Below, in pieces: positions 44,076 through 53,336 of a stretch of 53,466 bases of DNA (positions within the stretch are counted from its first letter, which is position 1; the number at the start of each line of letters is the position of its first letter). The stretch is from Marixanthomonas spongiae. Lineage in GTDB: Bacteria > Bacteroidota > Bacteroidia > Flavobacteriales > Flavobacteriaceae. The notes beneath the pieces are model-generated. The model saw only the letters and a program-made list of their open reading frames with translations. It did not search any database and was not told where the DNA came from. The stretch spans positions 1 through 53,466 of the forward strand of contig NZ_QEHR01000012.1 in the NCBI RefSeq assembly GCF_003095375.1, written 5' to 3'. The position numbers and the translations under genes are program-made.

Positions 44076-44351
44076 GTGAAAATTTTGGCAGTCATATTAT
44101 CTATCTACTTTTTGGGGCTCAATATAGTGCCCTGTAGCGATACGGCCCCTACCCAAGACGATACACAAACCGAGATGGTTTTAACCCAAGACATCGACCA
44201 CGAACATCCAGATAGCGACGAGTGCACGCCCTTTTGCCAATGCCATTGTTGCCACGTACATACGCTGGATATCGGCACCGCGGCTTTTGAGCCCATTGCC
44301 CTTGCCATTTCAAACCATATATTTCTACATTTTGACAGTTTACTTCTTTAG
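44076..44351 (+). CDS. DUF6660-like Cys/His-rich envelope protein, truncated copy
   Basis: 91 residues from GTG 44076 (MKILAVILSIYFLGLNIVPC), which equals the start of its duplicate at 47103; an ATG at 43980 would add residues not in the duplicate. N-terminal signal-like helix, polar middle (TQDIDHEHPDSDE) and a probable metal site CTPFCQCHCCHVHT. The last residues (HFDSLLL) differ from the copy (HFDSLGEHIPRT...), so this copy seems cut at its 3' end. Such small proteins occur just upstream of CusA/CzcA pumps, which fits the second copy; the first is 3 kb away from that pump. Confidence 0.75.
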   Translation: MKILAVILSIYFLGLNIVPCSDTAPTQDDTQTEMVLTQDIDHEHPDSDECTPFCQCHCCHVHTLDIGTAAFEPIALAISNHIFLHFDSLLL

Positions 44352-44515
44352 AACTGAGACGAATGTCTCGTCATAAGGCCCAAAATTGCTTTAGAGTTTT
44401 TTCGCCTGAAAATTCCTATAAAAACCAAATGTTCACGTTTTTTAGTTAAATTAGTACAAAACTAAATGCAACCGAGGGTTATACAAACACGTTGTAACAA
44501 TTAAAAAACTTACTT

Positions 44516-45028
44516 ATGAAAACAAAAATTCTATATTTAATAGCAATGGTTATTTTTATGAATTACTCATTTGGACAAACTTTTGAAACGGATTCTATAT
44601 CGCAATCGGAAGTTTCAAAACTTCATTTTATTACAGGCAAATGGAAAGGAACCGGTTGGATGATGGGTCCCAATGGGGAAAAAACTGAATTCGACCAGAC
44701 CGAAAACATTCAATTTAAGTTGGATAGCACCGCAATTTTAATAGAAGGATTGGGAAAGAAAAATGAAAAGGTCATACACAATGCGATGGCCATTGTATCG
44801 TATAATAAATCAGAGGAAAACTACTCTTTCCAATCATACCTGCAAAATGGGAAAAAAGGTGAGTTCAAAGCAGAACTGATTGGTGAAAAATTTTATTGGT
44901 ACCCAAACAGTACTATGCGATATATAATTGAACTCAATGATAAAGACCAATGGTACGAAATTGGGGAAATTAAAAGAGGTGAAAATTGGTTTCAATTTTT
45001 TGAAATGACTCTTGACCGAATGAAATAA
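44516..45028 (+). CDS. Secreted lipocalin/DUF1579-like protein
   Basis: 170 residues with signal peptide (ILYLIAMVIFMNYSFGQ). The mature part looks like an up-and-down beta barrel: LHFITGKWKGTGWMMGPNGEKTEFDQTENIQF at the start (the KWKG-G-W opening of DUF1579 and lipocalin-like proteins), alternating strands, and EIKRGENWFQFFEMTLDRM at the end. It may bind a small hydrophobic ligand. It lies alone between the two DUF6660 copies. Confidence 0.7.
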   Translation: MKTKILYLIAMVIFMNYSFGQTFETDSISQSEVSKLHFITGKWKGTGWMMGPNGEKTEFDQTENIQFKLDSTAILIEGLGKKNEKVIHNAMAIVSYNKSEENYSFQSYLQNGKKGEFKAELIGEKFYWYPNSTMRYIIELNDKDQWYEIGEIKRGENWFQFFEMTLDRMK

Positions 45029-45134
45029 CTGCTATCAACCAGCTCCACTCAATCATTCATAAATTATAAAAACTATAACGATAGAAAAGAATACAAAATA
45101 GCAAAAAGCTTAACGAAATGCATTCGCTGCCTTC

Positions 45135-45167
45135 TGCAACCCAATTGCACCCGTTTTTTCCCTAAAT
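45135..45167 (+). repeat. Decayed third copy of the DUF6660 promoter element
   Basis: TGCAACCCAATTGCA at 45135-45149, then CCCGTTTTTTCCCTAAAT, nearly identical to 47063-47095, but the TATATTTG element is lost and no DUF6660 frame follows. Confidence 0.7.
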
Positions 45168-45230
45168 ACAGTTAACCATAACACAACAGAAATCAAGTTT
45201 CCCTGTGTTACCTATTATGTACTATAACCG

Positions 45231-45953
45231 CTATAATTTGGATATCCCTATATTAAAAAACTTGGCGGTAATAGTGTCGTTGCCATCTAAGGTATATTTA
45301 ATCTCCACCACATCGTTGGCTTCTAAAAGAAGTACCGAGTTGCCACTGCTGCCCCAATAATCCCTTTTGGTTAAATTTACATTACCGCTGGTTAAATAGG
45401 ACTGTAGGGCGCCATTTACAAACACAAGGAGTTTGTACTTTTTGGGCCCTGCGGGAAGGTTGGTCGTGGACATGCCCGCTGTAATTAAGTATAAACCTTC
45501 TTGTAATACTTTAATGGTGCTGTTTTTGTTTTGGTCCACCCCAGTTCCGCTCACTTCAAAATAATCGGCTACATTATGCAGAATATGTGAATTATTAAGT
45601 GGTAATGGCAAAGGTGGGCTTTCTTGTAAGGTAAGTTTGCCTCCTGTTTTATTAAGGATAACAGAAGGGGTGTCGTATAATTGCACATTCCGTACCCACT
45701 TAGTGTTAACATAAAGGTATAAACTGTTATCTGTTGTGTTAAAAACCATAGCACCTTCAAGTGGACCATCGATTGCTTCCATTTGAGCGGTCGTCATACG
45801 GGGTATCACAACAGTGCCTGTGGTACTTTCCACTTGTAATGCACTGCCGTCATCTAAATTTGTGGTGTTGATCCCCACTCCTTTTTGGGCAAAAGTGGGT
45901 ATTATGGCAGCAGACAGAAAAAAAACGATGAGTATTTTCTTACAATATATCAT
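45231..45953 (-). CDS. Secreted C1q/TNF-like jelly-roll protein (copy 2)
   Basis: 240 residues with signal peptide (IVFFLSAAIIPTFAQ). The stalk-like beginning GVGINTTNLDDGSALQVESTTGTVVIPRMTTAQMEAI...GAMVFNTTDNSLYLYVNTKW is typical of Bacteroidota surface proteins. The C-terminal part (about 105-240) has the strand order of a C1q/TNF-like trimeric jelly roll (VLQEGLYLITAGMST; KLLVFVNGALQSYL; SVLLLEANDVVEIKYTL). Follows its paralogue by 6 bp in one operon. Confidence 0.75.
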   Translation of the reverse strand: MIYCKKILIVFFLSAAIIPTFAQKGVGINTTNLDDGSALQVESTTGTVVIPRMTTAQMEAIDGPLEGAMVFNTTDNSLYLYVNTKWVRNVQLYDTPSVILNKTGGKLTLQESPPLPLPLNNSHILHNVADYFEVSGTGVDQNKNSTIKVLQEGLYLITAGMSTTNLPAGPKKYKLLVFVNGALQSYLTSGNVNLTKRDYWGSSGNSVLLLEANDVVEIKYTLDGNDTITAKFFNIGISKL

Positions 45954-45959
45954 AGCCGC

Positions 45960-46700
45960 TTAAATTTTAATAATTCCTATTTTAAAGAAACGGGCGTCTA
46001 ATGGTTTGTTATCATTATTAAGCACATACCGTAAGATTATTTTGTCATGTTTCTTAAAAGGTAACGTCATTACCCCACTGGTACCAAACTCGTCTGCGGT
46101 TTCCATAACCACATTACCGCGTACCAAATAGCCAATAAGATTGTTATTACTGTTTTTATAAACGCCAATAATGTATTTATGGCCACCCATAGGCAAGCTG
46201 TTCACGGCAAAACCAGCGGTAATCATATAATTACCGTCTTTTTCTACTTGCACCGTACCATCTGCCGTAACCGTAAAGAAGTTGTGCTCGATAGCTGCTA
46301 TTTCATCGGTATTGAGCGGAAAATTATAATAGGTGTTGAGATCTGTTTGTACTAGGTTATTATCGTCGTTCGCACCCCAGTCCTTGCTCAAAACAATAGA
46401 CGGAAGGTCTGGCCGCGTGATATTGTTCCACGTTTGTGAGGAATACATAAACAAGGCTGAATGTGTGGTATTATACACAACAGACCCTTCCAGTGGCGTG
46501 GGGATAGCATTCATTTGTGCATTGGTCATTCGCGGCGGTACAAATCCTCCAGTGGTGCTATCTATCTGTAAAGCACTACTGGGTGCTGGGTTGGTAGTGC
46601 CTATCCCTACTTGTGCCATAACCGGCATAGCAGTTAAAAGAAGAATAATCAAAATTGTACAGGCACCTTTTTTTTGGTGTACTCGTGTAGTATTTTTCAT
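45960..46700 (-). CDS. Secreted C1q/TNF-like jelly-roll protein (copy 1)
   Basis: 246 residues with signal peptide (LIILLLTAMPVMAQ). Same plan as the downstream gene: VGIGTTNPAPSSALQIDSTTGGFVPPRMTNAQMNAI...GSVVYNTTHSALFMYSSQTWNN, then a jelly-roll part (VEKDGNYMITAGFAVNSL; YIIGVYKNSNNNLIGYLVRGNV; LPFKKHDKIILRYVL). Trimeric surface modules of this type often serve in binding or as fibre tips. A tandem duplication by sequence, already diverged. Confidence 0.75.
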   Translation of the reverse strand: MKNTTRVHQKKGACTILIILLLTAMPVMAQVGIGTTNPAPSSALQIDSTTGGFVPPRMTNAQMNAIPTPLEGSVVYNTTHSALFMYSSQTWNNITRPDLPSIVLSKDWGANDDNNLVQTDLNTYYNFPLNTDEIAAIEHNFFTVTADGTVQVEKDGNYMITAGFAVNSLPMGGHKYIIGVYKNSNNNLIGYLVRGNVVMETADEFGTSGVMTLPFKKHDKIILRYVLNNDNKPLDARFFKIGIIKI

Positions 46701-47062
46701 CGGGGGCTTGAATTAAATACATAAATAGGTTAACATTTTCAACAGCAAAGATATAAGATATTTTGAAATGATCATTTTTTATTGCAGATAATCGTTGTAA
46801 TACAGTTTTTTAGCGATTAAAAATTAGAATTTTGTAAGATAAATCTAATTTTATGTACTGTTTTGTTAGGTGTTCAAAATCTCGATTGGCATCATCAGCC
46901 TATAACCGAAACAGTATCACCTCGCTATTTTTCATGGCTTTTATCCATAACCAGTTGAGCTTCTTCCAGCTCCTGCAAGAGCGGACTCTTTTACGGTATG
47001 AATCTTGCCTTAACGAGAATGAAACTTGTATTATCGCATCATAGAATGGCGTGAATACATTT
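46701..47062. other. Intergenic region
   Basis: 362 bp between the C1q-like operon and the second DUF6660 gene. A 63-codon frame at 46853-47044 has no protein-like features and was not accepted. The rest is AT-rich promoter-side sequence. Confidence 0.5.
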
Positions 47063-47098
47063 TGCAACCCAATTGCACCCGCTTTTTCCCTATATTTG
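47063..47098 (+). promoter_or_regulatory. Promoter/operator of the second DUF6660 gene
   Basis: TGCAACCCAATTGCA (47063-47077) and TATATTTG (47091-47098). The spacing from TATATTTG to the GTG start is again 4 bp, exactly as in the first copy. Confidence 0.5.
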
Positions 47099-47102
47099 TA
47101 AC

Positions 47103-47414
47103 GTGAAAATTTTGGCAGTCATATTATCTATCTACTTTTTGGGGCTCAATATAGTGCCCTGTAGCGATACGCCCCCTACCCAAGACGACACACAGACCGA
47201 GGTGGTCAGTACCCAAGACATCGACCACGAACATCCAGATAGCGACGAGTGCACGCCCTTTTGCCAATGCCATTGTTGCCACGTACATACGCTGGATATC
47301 GGCACCGCGGCTTTTGAGCCCATTGCCCTTGCCATTTCAAACCATATATTTCTACATTTTGATAGTTTGGGAGAACATATTCCACGTACTTTATTACAAC
47401 CCCCCAGAGCCTAA
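47103..47414 (+). CDS. DUF6660-like Cys/His-rich envelope protein, full copy
   Basis: 103 residues from GTG 47103; an in-frame ATG at 47073 would lie inside the promoter element. Signal-like N-terminal helix, polar Asp/His-rich middle and the cluster CTPFCQCHCCHVHT (four Cys in the CQCHCC core region plus His), followed by an extended C-terminus GEHIPRTLLQPPRA absent from the first copy. It stands before the heavy-metal efflux operon, so a periplasmic metal-binding or sensing role is likely (inference). Confidence 0.75.
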   Translation: MKILAVILSIYFLGLNIVPCSDTPPTQDDTQTEVVSTQDIDHEHPDSDECTPFCQCHCCHVHTLDIGTAAFEPIALAISNHIFLHFDSLGEHIPRTLLQPPRA

Positions 47415-47455
47415 TACCTGCGTACTTGCCTACCGTTTAAGGTAGGGGCAGGTAT
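47414..47455 (+). terminator. Long hairpin after the second DUF6660 gene
   Basis: ATACCTGC (47414-47421) pairs with GCAGGTAT (47448-47455), and CCTACC (47429-47434) with GGTAGG (47441-47446). No T run follows, so it may be an attenuating or stabilising hairpin rather than a full terminator. Confidence 0.4.
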
Positions 47456-47616
47456 CTTGTCCTTCAAATGCACATAACTTATTTAGTGCGATAATTCTTT
47501 AAACATTTTTATCAAGCTACGCTTTTTTTCATTGTCATTGCCGACACTGTCAATGCAAGTAAACAACAATCGAATTAATGACGATACATTTGAAAACAAA
47601 TTGCACGAGGTAAAGA

Positions 47617-47698
47617 GTCCTCCCCTAACCCCTCCAAAGGAGGGAGATAACATATGGTAGCCCACTCCTCCCCCTTGGGGAGGCCAGGGAGGGGACAA
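47617..47698. repeat. GC-rich palindromic intergenic repeat
   Basis: GTCCTCCCCTAACCCCTCC followed by AAAGGAGGG, then CTCCTCCCCCTTGGGGAGG and CAGGGAGGGGAC. Two adjacent hairpins whose outer ends are imperfectly inverted. This type of CCTCCCC/GGGGAGG repeat is scattered in flavobacterial intergenic DNA. Lies 37 bp before the cusA-like ATG. The gene-free stretch 47415-47735 otherwise holds only the hairpin at 47414-47455. Confidence 0.7.
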
Positions 47699-47735
47699 CA
47701 TAAAAAAAAGCCACAGCTACATTAAAACAACACCT

Positions 47736-50700
47736 ATGATCAACAAAATCATTGATTTTTCCATCAATAACAAGTTTATAGTGGGACTCATGACCCTCGC
47801 ACTCATTGGGGCGGGTATTTGGAGCATGACCAAAGTCCCCATTGATGCCGTGCCCGACATCACCAACAATCAGGTACAAGTAATTACCCAATCGCCCAAT
47901 CTGGGCACCGAAGATATTGAACAGTTTGTTACCTATCCCGTAGAAGTGGCGATGAGCAACCTGCCCAATGTTTCGGAAATACGCTCGGTATCCCGCTTTG
48001 GGCTGTCGGTCGTTACCATTGTGTTTGACGATGATATGGGTATTTACCTCCCCCGGCAACTGGTTGCCGAAAAGCTCACCGAAGTACAAGAACAGATTCC
48101 CAATGAGTTTGGGCGGCCTTTTATGGGCCCTATTTCCACCGGGCTGGGCGAAATATACCAATACACCTTGGAAGTGGACGAAGCCTACAAAGACGAGTAC
48201 ACCGCTACCGAGTTGCGCAGTATGCAAGACTGGATCGTCCGCAGGCAGATGGCAATGGTGCCCGGTGTAATTGAAGTAAATGCCGTGGGCGGAAACAAAA
48301 AGCAGTACGAAGTAGCCGTCGATCCAGACGAGTTGCGGGCCATCGGCATTACGATTTCCGATGTATATACCGCTTTGGAAAACAACAACCAAAACACCGG
48401 AGGTGCCTATATCGAAAAAAACCACCAAGCCAACTTTATCCGTGGCGAAGGCTTGGCACGTACCGTAAGCGACATAGAAAATATCGTGGTACAAAACCGC
48501 AAAGGCATCCCCATTACCATTAAAGATGTGGGAACGGTCACCATTGGCAGTGCGGTGCGGTATGGTGCGCTTACCAAAAATGGCAAGGGCGAAGCTGTTG
48601 GCGGGATGATTTTAATGCTGAAAGGTGCCAACTCCAACGAAGTGATCGAGAACGTAAAAGAACGCGTGGCACAAATTCAAAAATCACTGCCCGAAGGGGT
48701 CACCATCGTACCGTTTTTAGACCGTAGTGAACTCATTGCCGAAACCACCGGCACGGTCACCGGCAACCTTTTGGAAGGGGGATTGATCGTCATCTTCGTC
48801 TTGGTGTTGCTATTAGGAAACTGGCGGGGCGGCTTGATCGTGGCTTCCACTATTCCATTATCGTTACTGTTCGCTTTTATCTTGATGAGCGTATTTGACG
48901 TCTGGGCCAACTTGATGAGCTTGGGTGCCATTGACTTCGGAATTATAGTGGATGGTGCGGTGATTATTGTGGAAGGAACGGTCTTTATGCTGTACTCCTA
49001 CCTTCGGAAAAATAAAACCATCACAAAAGAGACCAAAAATGAAGTAACCGCCAAGGCATCCAAAAAGATGATGAATGCGGCTTTCTTTGGACAGCTTATC
49101 ATTTTAATTGTATTCCTGCCCATTTTAGCCTTGGAAGGTGTGGAAGGCAAGATGTTTAAACCCATGGCCTTGACCTTTATCTTTGCGATGATCGGTGCGA
49201 TGATCCTTTGTTTAACTTACGTACCAATGGTTTCATCCTTATTCCTGAAAGTCTCAAAACCTGAAAAACGTTCATACGGAGACAAATTTGTAAACTGGGT
49301 AGAGCGCAAATACCAACCCTTACTGAACACATCCCTTAAAAAAGGAAAACTGATTATTGGAATTGCGATTGGCTTCTTTGCCCTGGCAATCATTACGTTT
49401 ACCCAAATGGGAGGCGAGTTTATTCCGCAGTTGGATGAAGGCGATATTGCCTTTCACGCCATCTTAAAACCCGGAAGTTCGCTTTCAGAAAGCATTGAAA
49501 CTACCACCAAGGTAGAACGAATTGTCAAAGCACAGTTTCCCGAGGCCACAGACGTCATTAGCCGAATTGGGGTAGCCGATGTCCCCACCGACCCCATGCC
49601 GATGGATATTGCGGATGTCTTCGTAATTTTAAAACCTACCGATGAATGGACCTCAGCGGACTCGAAAGAAGAGCTGGTCAATAAAATAAAAGAGGCGGTC
49701 AGCGTCGTGCCCGGTGTAAACTTCGAGTTTACCCAACCCATCGAGATGCGTTTTAACGAATTACTGACCGGGGTTCGGGAAGATGTTGCGATTAAATTGT
49801 TTGGGGAAGATTTGGATATCCTCGCCAGTAAAGCCGAAGAAATGGGGAAACTCATTGGTGATATTCCCGGCGTAGCCGATATGAAAGTGGAAGCCACCGA
49901 CGGCCTGCCACAAATAACCATAGACTACAACCGAAGCAAAATAGCGCAATACGGCTTGGACATCCATACATTGAACAATACGGTGCAAGCTGCTTTTGCA
50001 GGAGGTACCGCAGGCGTGATTTTTGAAGGGGAAAAACGGTTCGATTTGGTCGTTCGCTTAAAAGAACAAAACCGAACCAATATCTCGGATATTGAAAATC
50101 TCTATGTAAACATACCCAACGGGTCACAAATACCCTTACGCGAATTGGCGAAGATAAGTTACGAACCCGGCCCGATGCAGATTAGTAGGGACAACACCAA
50201 CAGACGTACCTATGTAGGGATCAACATTCGGGATCGCGATGTGAAATCGGTAGTAAAAGACATTCAGGCGAAGTTAGATGCTGAGTTTGAATTACCGCCG
50301 GGTTATTATATACGCTATGGCGGTGCCTTTGAGAACTTAGAGCGCGCCAGTAACAAGCTGCAAACGGTGGTGCCCATTGCCTTGATTTTGATATTTATTC
50401 TAATCTACTTTGCCTTGCAGTCGTTCCCTCAAACGGTAATGATTTACCTTGCCATCCCTATGGCAACCATTGGTGGGATCTTTGCGTTGTGGCTACGGGA
50501 TATGCCGTTTAGCATTTCGGCGGGGGTAGGTTTTATCGTCCTCTTTGGGGTGGCCGTCTTAAACGGGCTGGTGATGATCAGTGGCTTAAATGAACTGAAA
50601 GAAGAAGGGGTCACCAATTTAAAAGACCGCATTATACAAGGGACCAAACGGCGTATCCGCCCCATTATGCTGACCGCCTTTACCGATATCTTAGGGTTCT

Positions 50701-52100
50701 TGCCTATGGCGATCTCTACATCGGCCGGAGCGGAAGTACAACGCCCTTTGGCAACGGTAGTGATTGGTGGATTGGTCACCTCTACCCTATTGACCTTGTT
50801 TATTCTGCCTATCTGTTACCAATGGATAGAAAAACGAAAAGAACGAAAAATGATGAGAAAACCCGCACTTGCAACCACGGTGTTGCTTATTGGTTTATTG
50901 GGAAGCTCGGCTTTTGTCCCTACGTATGGACAGGAAGTTTCAGAAACCCAAACAAACCTCACAAAAGACCTATTGCTCATTACCTTAGCAGAAGCCGTTG
51001 AAACCGCCCAAGAAAATTATCCGCTGTTAAAACAAAAACAGTTGGAAATAGAACGGGAATCGGCTATGAAAGCTGCGGCATACGACTTCGGAACAACCAC
51101 GGTATTCACCAGTGGCGAAGAACTGAATGACGAACGGGGCGTTTATACCACTATTGGAATCGGGCAACAAAACATCGACCTGCTGGGTATTGGCGCTAAG
51201 AACAAACAGCGCAAGCAACATATCGCTTTAGCCGAAACCGCCTTGGAACTATCGGAATTACAAGTGGCTCAAGCGGTAAAAGAAGCGTGGTCGAAAGCCT
51301 TTCAGGAAAAGCGGAAGTATCAGTTGTATAAAGAATTGGATTCCATTTATACGCGTTTTACAGAAGCCGTATCGCTCAACTATGAAGTAGAAGCAATTTC
51401 AAAATTGGAATATGCTTCGGCGAAAAACCAAGCATTTCAAATAAAGAACAAAAAGCAACAAACCTGGAGCGATTACCAAGTGGCATTGCAACAGCTCAAT
51501 ATTTGGTTGGTGTCCGATACGTTTTACACGGTGCCTGATTCTTTTGAAGCTAATACCTTAAAAATGCAAGCGCTTTCATCAACGCTAACGGAACACCCCG
51601 AGCTACAGCTTTCCGAACAGCAAATAAAAACCGCTGAAGCCGATTACAAAGCCGCCCGTGCTAATTTATTGCCGACGTTCAATTTACAAGGTGGCCTACA
51701 AAAGGTAAATGGTTCGACGGGCTTTTATAAATATCAGGTAGGGATATCCGTTCCGTTGTTTTCAGGCACCGAACGCAGTAAAGCAAAGGCCGCCAGAATA
51801 GATGCTGAAATTGCTAAAAACCAAGCCACTTTCAACAAACAACAACTAGAAGCCACGTATCAACAAGCAGTTCAGACTTTTCAGAAATGGGAAGATTCGT
51901 GGCAGTTTTATAAAGAAGAAGCCTTGCCGCTTGCCAAGGAGCAACGACAAGGCGCCTTATTGGCATATAAAGAAGGCGCGGTGGACTATGCCGCTTTCAC
52001 GCAATTGATACGCGATGCCATACAAACCGAACTGGACGCACTCGATGCCTTACATAACTATTTACAAGCCGTATTTCAACTACACTATTTTAATAATTAA
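47736..52100 (+). CDS. CusA/CzcA heavy-metal RND pump fused to a TolC-like outer-membrane factor
   Basis: 1454 residues. Residues 1-1035 are a complete heavy-metal RND pump: 12 membrane helices in two halves, the TM4 motif DFGIIVDGAVIIVEG and large periplasmic loops. Residues about 1065-1454 are a TolC-type outer-membrane factor with long coiled-coil helices (LAEAVETAQENYPLLKQKQLEIERES; TAEADYKAARANLLPTFNLQGGLQK). Between them lies a perfect-looking signal peptide beginning at Met1039/1040 (MRKPALATTVLLIGLLGSSAF...YGQ). Exports Cu/Ag or Zn/Co/Cd-type ions; which one cannot be told. The CusB-type adaptor gene follows 1 bp later. Confidence 0.93.
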   Translation: MINKIIDFSINNKFIVGLMTLALIGAGIWSMTKVPIDAVPDITNNQVQVITQSPNLGTEDIEQFVTYPVEVAMSNLPNVSEIRSVSRFGLSVVTIVFDDDMGIYLPRQLVAEKLTEVQEQIPNEFGRPFMGPISTGLGEIYQYTLEVDEAYKDEYTATELRSMQDWIVRRQMAMVPGVIEVNAVGGNKKQYEVAVDPDELRAIGITISDVYTALENNNQNTGGAYIEKNHQANFIRGEGLARTVSDIENIVVQNRKGIPITIKDVGTVTIGSAVRYGALTKNGKGEAVGGMILMLKGANSNEVIENVKERVAQIQKSLPEGVTIVPFLDRSELIAETTGTVTGNLLEGGLIVIFVLVLLLGNWRGGLIVASTIPLSLLFAFILMSVFDVWANLMSLGAIDFGIIVDGAVIIVEGTVFMLYSYLRKNKTITKETKNEVTAKASKKMMNAAFFGQLIILIVFLPILALEGVEGKMFKPMALTFIFAMIGAMILCLTYVPMVSSLFLKVSKPEKRSYGDKFVNWVERKYQPLLNTSLKKGKLIIGIAIGFFALAIITFTQMGGEFIPQLDEGDIAFHAILKPGSSLSESIETTTKVERIVKAQFPEATDVISRIGVADVPTDPMPMDIADVFVILKPTDEWTSADSKEELVNKIKEAVSVVPGVNFEFTQPIEMRFNELLTGVREDVAIKLFGEDLDILASKAEEMGKLIGDIPGVADMKVEATDGLPQITIDYNRSKIAQYGLDIHTLNNTVQAAFAGGTAGVIFEGEKRFDLVVRLKEQNRTNISDIENLYVNIPNGSQIPLRELAKISYEPGPMQISRDNTNRRTYVGINIRDRDVKSVVKDIQAKLDAEFELPPGYYIRYGGAFENLERASNKLQTVVPIALILIFILIYFALQSFPQTVMIYLAIPMATIGGIFALWLRDMPFSISAGVGFIVLFGVAVLNGLVMISGLNELKEEGVTNLKDRIIQGTKRRIRPIMLTAFTDILGFLPMAISTSAGAEVQRPLATVVIGGLVTSTLLTLFILPICYQWIEKRKERKMMRKPALATTVLLIGLLGSSAFVPTYGQEVSETQTNLTKDLLLITLAEAVETAQENYPLLKQKQLEIERESAMKAAAYDFGTTTVFTSGEELNDERGVYTTIGIGQQNIDLLGIGAKNKQRKQHIALAETALELSELQVAQAVKEAWSKAFQEKRKYQLYKELDSIYTRFTEAVSLNYEVEAISKLEYASAKNQAFQIKNKKQQTWSDYQVALQQLNIWLVSDTFYTVPDSFEANTLKMQALSSTLTEHPELQLSEQQIKTAEADYKAARANLLPTFNLQGGLQKVNGSTGFYKYQVGISVPLFSGTERSKAKAARIDAEIAKNQATFNKQQLEATYQQAVQTFQKWEDSWQFYKEEALPLAKEQRQGALLAYKEGAVDYAAFTQLIRDAIQTELDALDALHNYLQAVFQLHYFNN

Positions 52101-52101
52101 T

Positions 52102-53295
52102 ATGATGAAAAAAACAATAAACCCTATATACAGTCTATTCGTACTCGCTAGTATCGTACTGGTTTCTTGCGGGGATTCGAATACCAAGTCTGAAGAAAAA
52201 AGTGCTTCAGAAGAAACAGCAAACAAAAAGCCGCACATAGAAGAAGTGATGCTTTCGGCACAACAATATGAAGCTTTGCAAATGGAAACCAACACCCTAC
52301 AAGACCGTAAAATGAGCGGTTTTGTAGAAGCCAATGGCCAACTGGAAGTACCGCCACAAAACGAAGCGATGGTGACTTCGGTCGTGGGTGCCAATGTAGT
52401 TTCCATAGAAGTGATAGAAGGCGATGAAGTAAAAAAAGGACAGATACTCGCCTATTTGTCGCACCCCAACATCATCGATAAACAAACGCAGTATTTAGAT
52501 GCGTACAGCAATGAGCAGTTCCTTCAGAAAGAATACGAAAGGCAACAAAAGCTATACGAAGCAGGTGTAGGCTCAGGGATGAACTTCCAAAAAACGGAAG
52601 CCCAATACCAAGCCGCAAAAAGCTTGGCACAAGGCTTAAAAGCACAATTGCAGCAATTGAACATTAGCGCAGCCGGAGTAGAAAAAGGAACCATTTACCA
52701 ACGCGTAGCATTACGTAGCCCGATAGAAGGGGCGGTGCAAAAAGTACAGGTAACAACAGGACAGTATGTCGATCCGCAGACCAATCTGTTTGAAATCGTC
52801 AATACCCATCACGTCCACGCTGATTTAATGGTATTTGAAAAAGATGTGCATAAAGTAAAAAAGGGACAGACCGTTACTTTTGAGGTGCAGTCCATCCCTG
52901 GAAAAGAATTGAAAGCGACCATCTATTCGGTTGGGCAAACCTTTGAGGAGAATCCAAAAGCCTTACATGTGCACGCCGAGATAGAAAACAAAGAAGGACA
53001 TTTAATCCCCGGCATGTATATTCAAGGCCGTATATTAACAGACGACCAACAAACAAAAGCCTTGCCCGAAAGTGCCATCGGTACGGACGGTGACAAAAAA
53101 TACGCTTTTACGGTGGAAAAAGAGGGTGATGCGTGGAGTTTAAAACCCGTAGAAATCACCACCGGTGCCAAAGATGGCGAATGGGTAGCGGTTAATTTCT
53201 TAAAACCAATTGCCCCCGACACCCAATTGGCTTTCAATAACGCATATTACCTATTAGCCGAATGGAAAAAAGGAGAAGCTGGGCATAGTCATTGA
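52102..53295 (+). CDS. CusB/CzcB-type periplasmic adaptor lipoprotein
   Basis: 397 residues from ATG 52102; an earlier in-frame start lies inside the pump gene and precedes the signal sequence. Lipobox VLVSC (Cys23). Membrane-fusion-protein domains: barrel-sandwich start (VTSVVGANVVSIEVIEGDEVKKGQILAYLSHP), alpha-hairpin (about 135-200, TQYLDAYSNEQFLQKEYERQQKLYEAGVGSG), then lipoyl return, beta-barrel and membrane-proximal parts (VFEKDVHKVKKGQTVTFEV; GMYIQGRILTDDQQTKALPESAI). It links the inner-membrane pump with the outer-membrane factor. A C-terminal GHSH may bind metal. Confidence 0.92.
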   Translation: MMKKTINPIYSLFVLASIVLVSCGDSNTKSEEKSASEETANKKPHIEEVMLSAQQYEALQMETNTLQDRKMSGFVEANGQLEVPPQNEAMVTSVVGANVVSIEVIEGDEVKKGQILAYLSHPNIIDKQTQYLDAYSNEQFLQKEYERQQKLYEAGVGSGMNFQKTEAQYQAAKSLAQGLKAQLQQLNISAAGVEKGTIYQRVALRSPIEGAVQKVQVTTGQYVDPQTNLFEIVNTHHVHADLMVFEKDVHKVKKGQTVTFEVQSIPGKELKATIYSVGQTFEENPKALHVHAEIENKEGHLIPGMYIQGRILTDDQQTKALPESAIGTDGDKKYAFTVEKEGDAWSLKPVEITTGAKDGEWVAVNFLKPIAPDTQLAFNNAYYLLAEWKKGEAGHSH

Positions 53296-53298
53296 TGC

Positions 53299-53336
53299 AG
53301 ATGTTGGATGCTGGATGCTGGATGCTGGATGCTGGA
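53299..53336. repeat. GGATGCT heptamer tandem array
   Basis: Four exact GGATGCT units from 53306 to 53333, preceded by an imperfect unit and followed by GGA. It begins 3 bp after the adaptor stop. Similar-looking AGAAGTC/GGAAGTC words follow (53335-53365). The sequence to the window end has no supportable gene. Confidence 0.9.

Noticed and set aside
46853-47044. 63-codon plus-strand frame
   Set aside because: No signal, motif or neighbour support; composition not protein-like.
47625-48494. Long 289-codon open frame on the minus strand opposite the pump gene
   Set aside because: It is the antisense shadow of the well-supported CusA-like gene and has an aromatic/His-rich composition without any family pattern.
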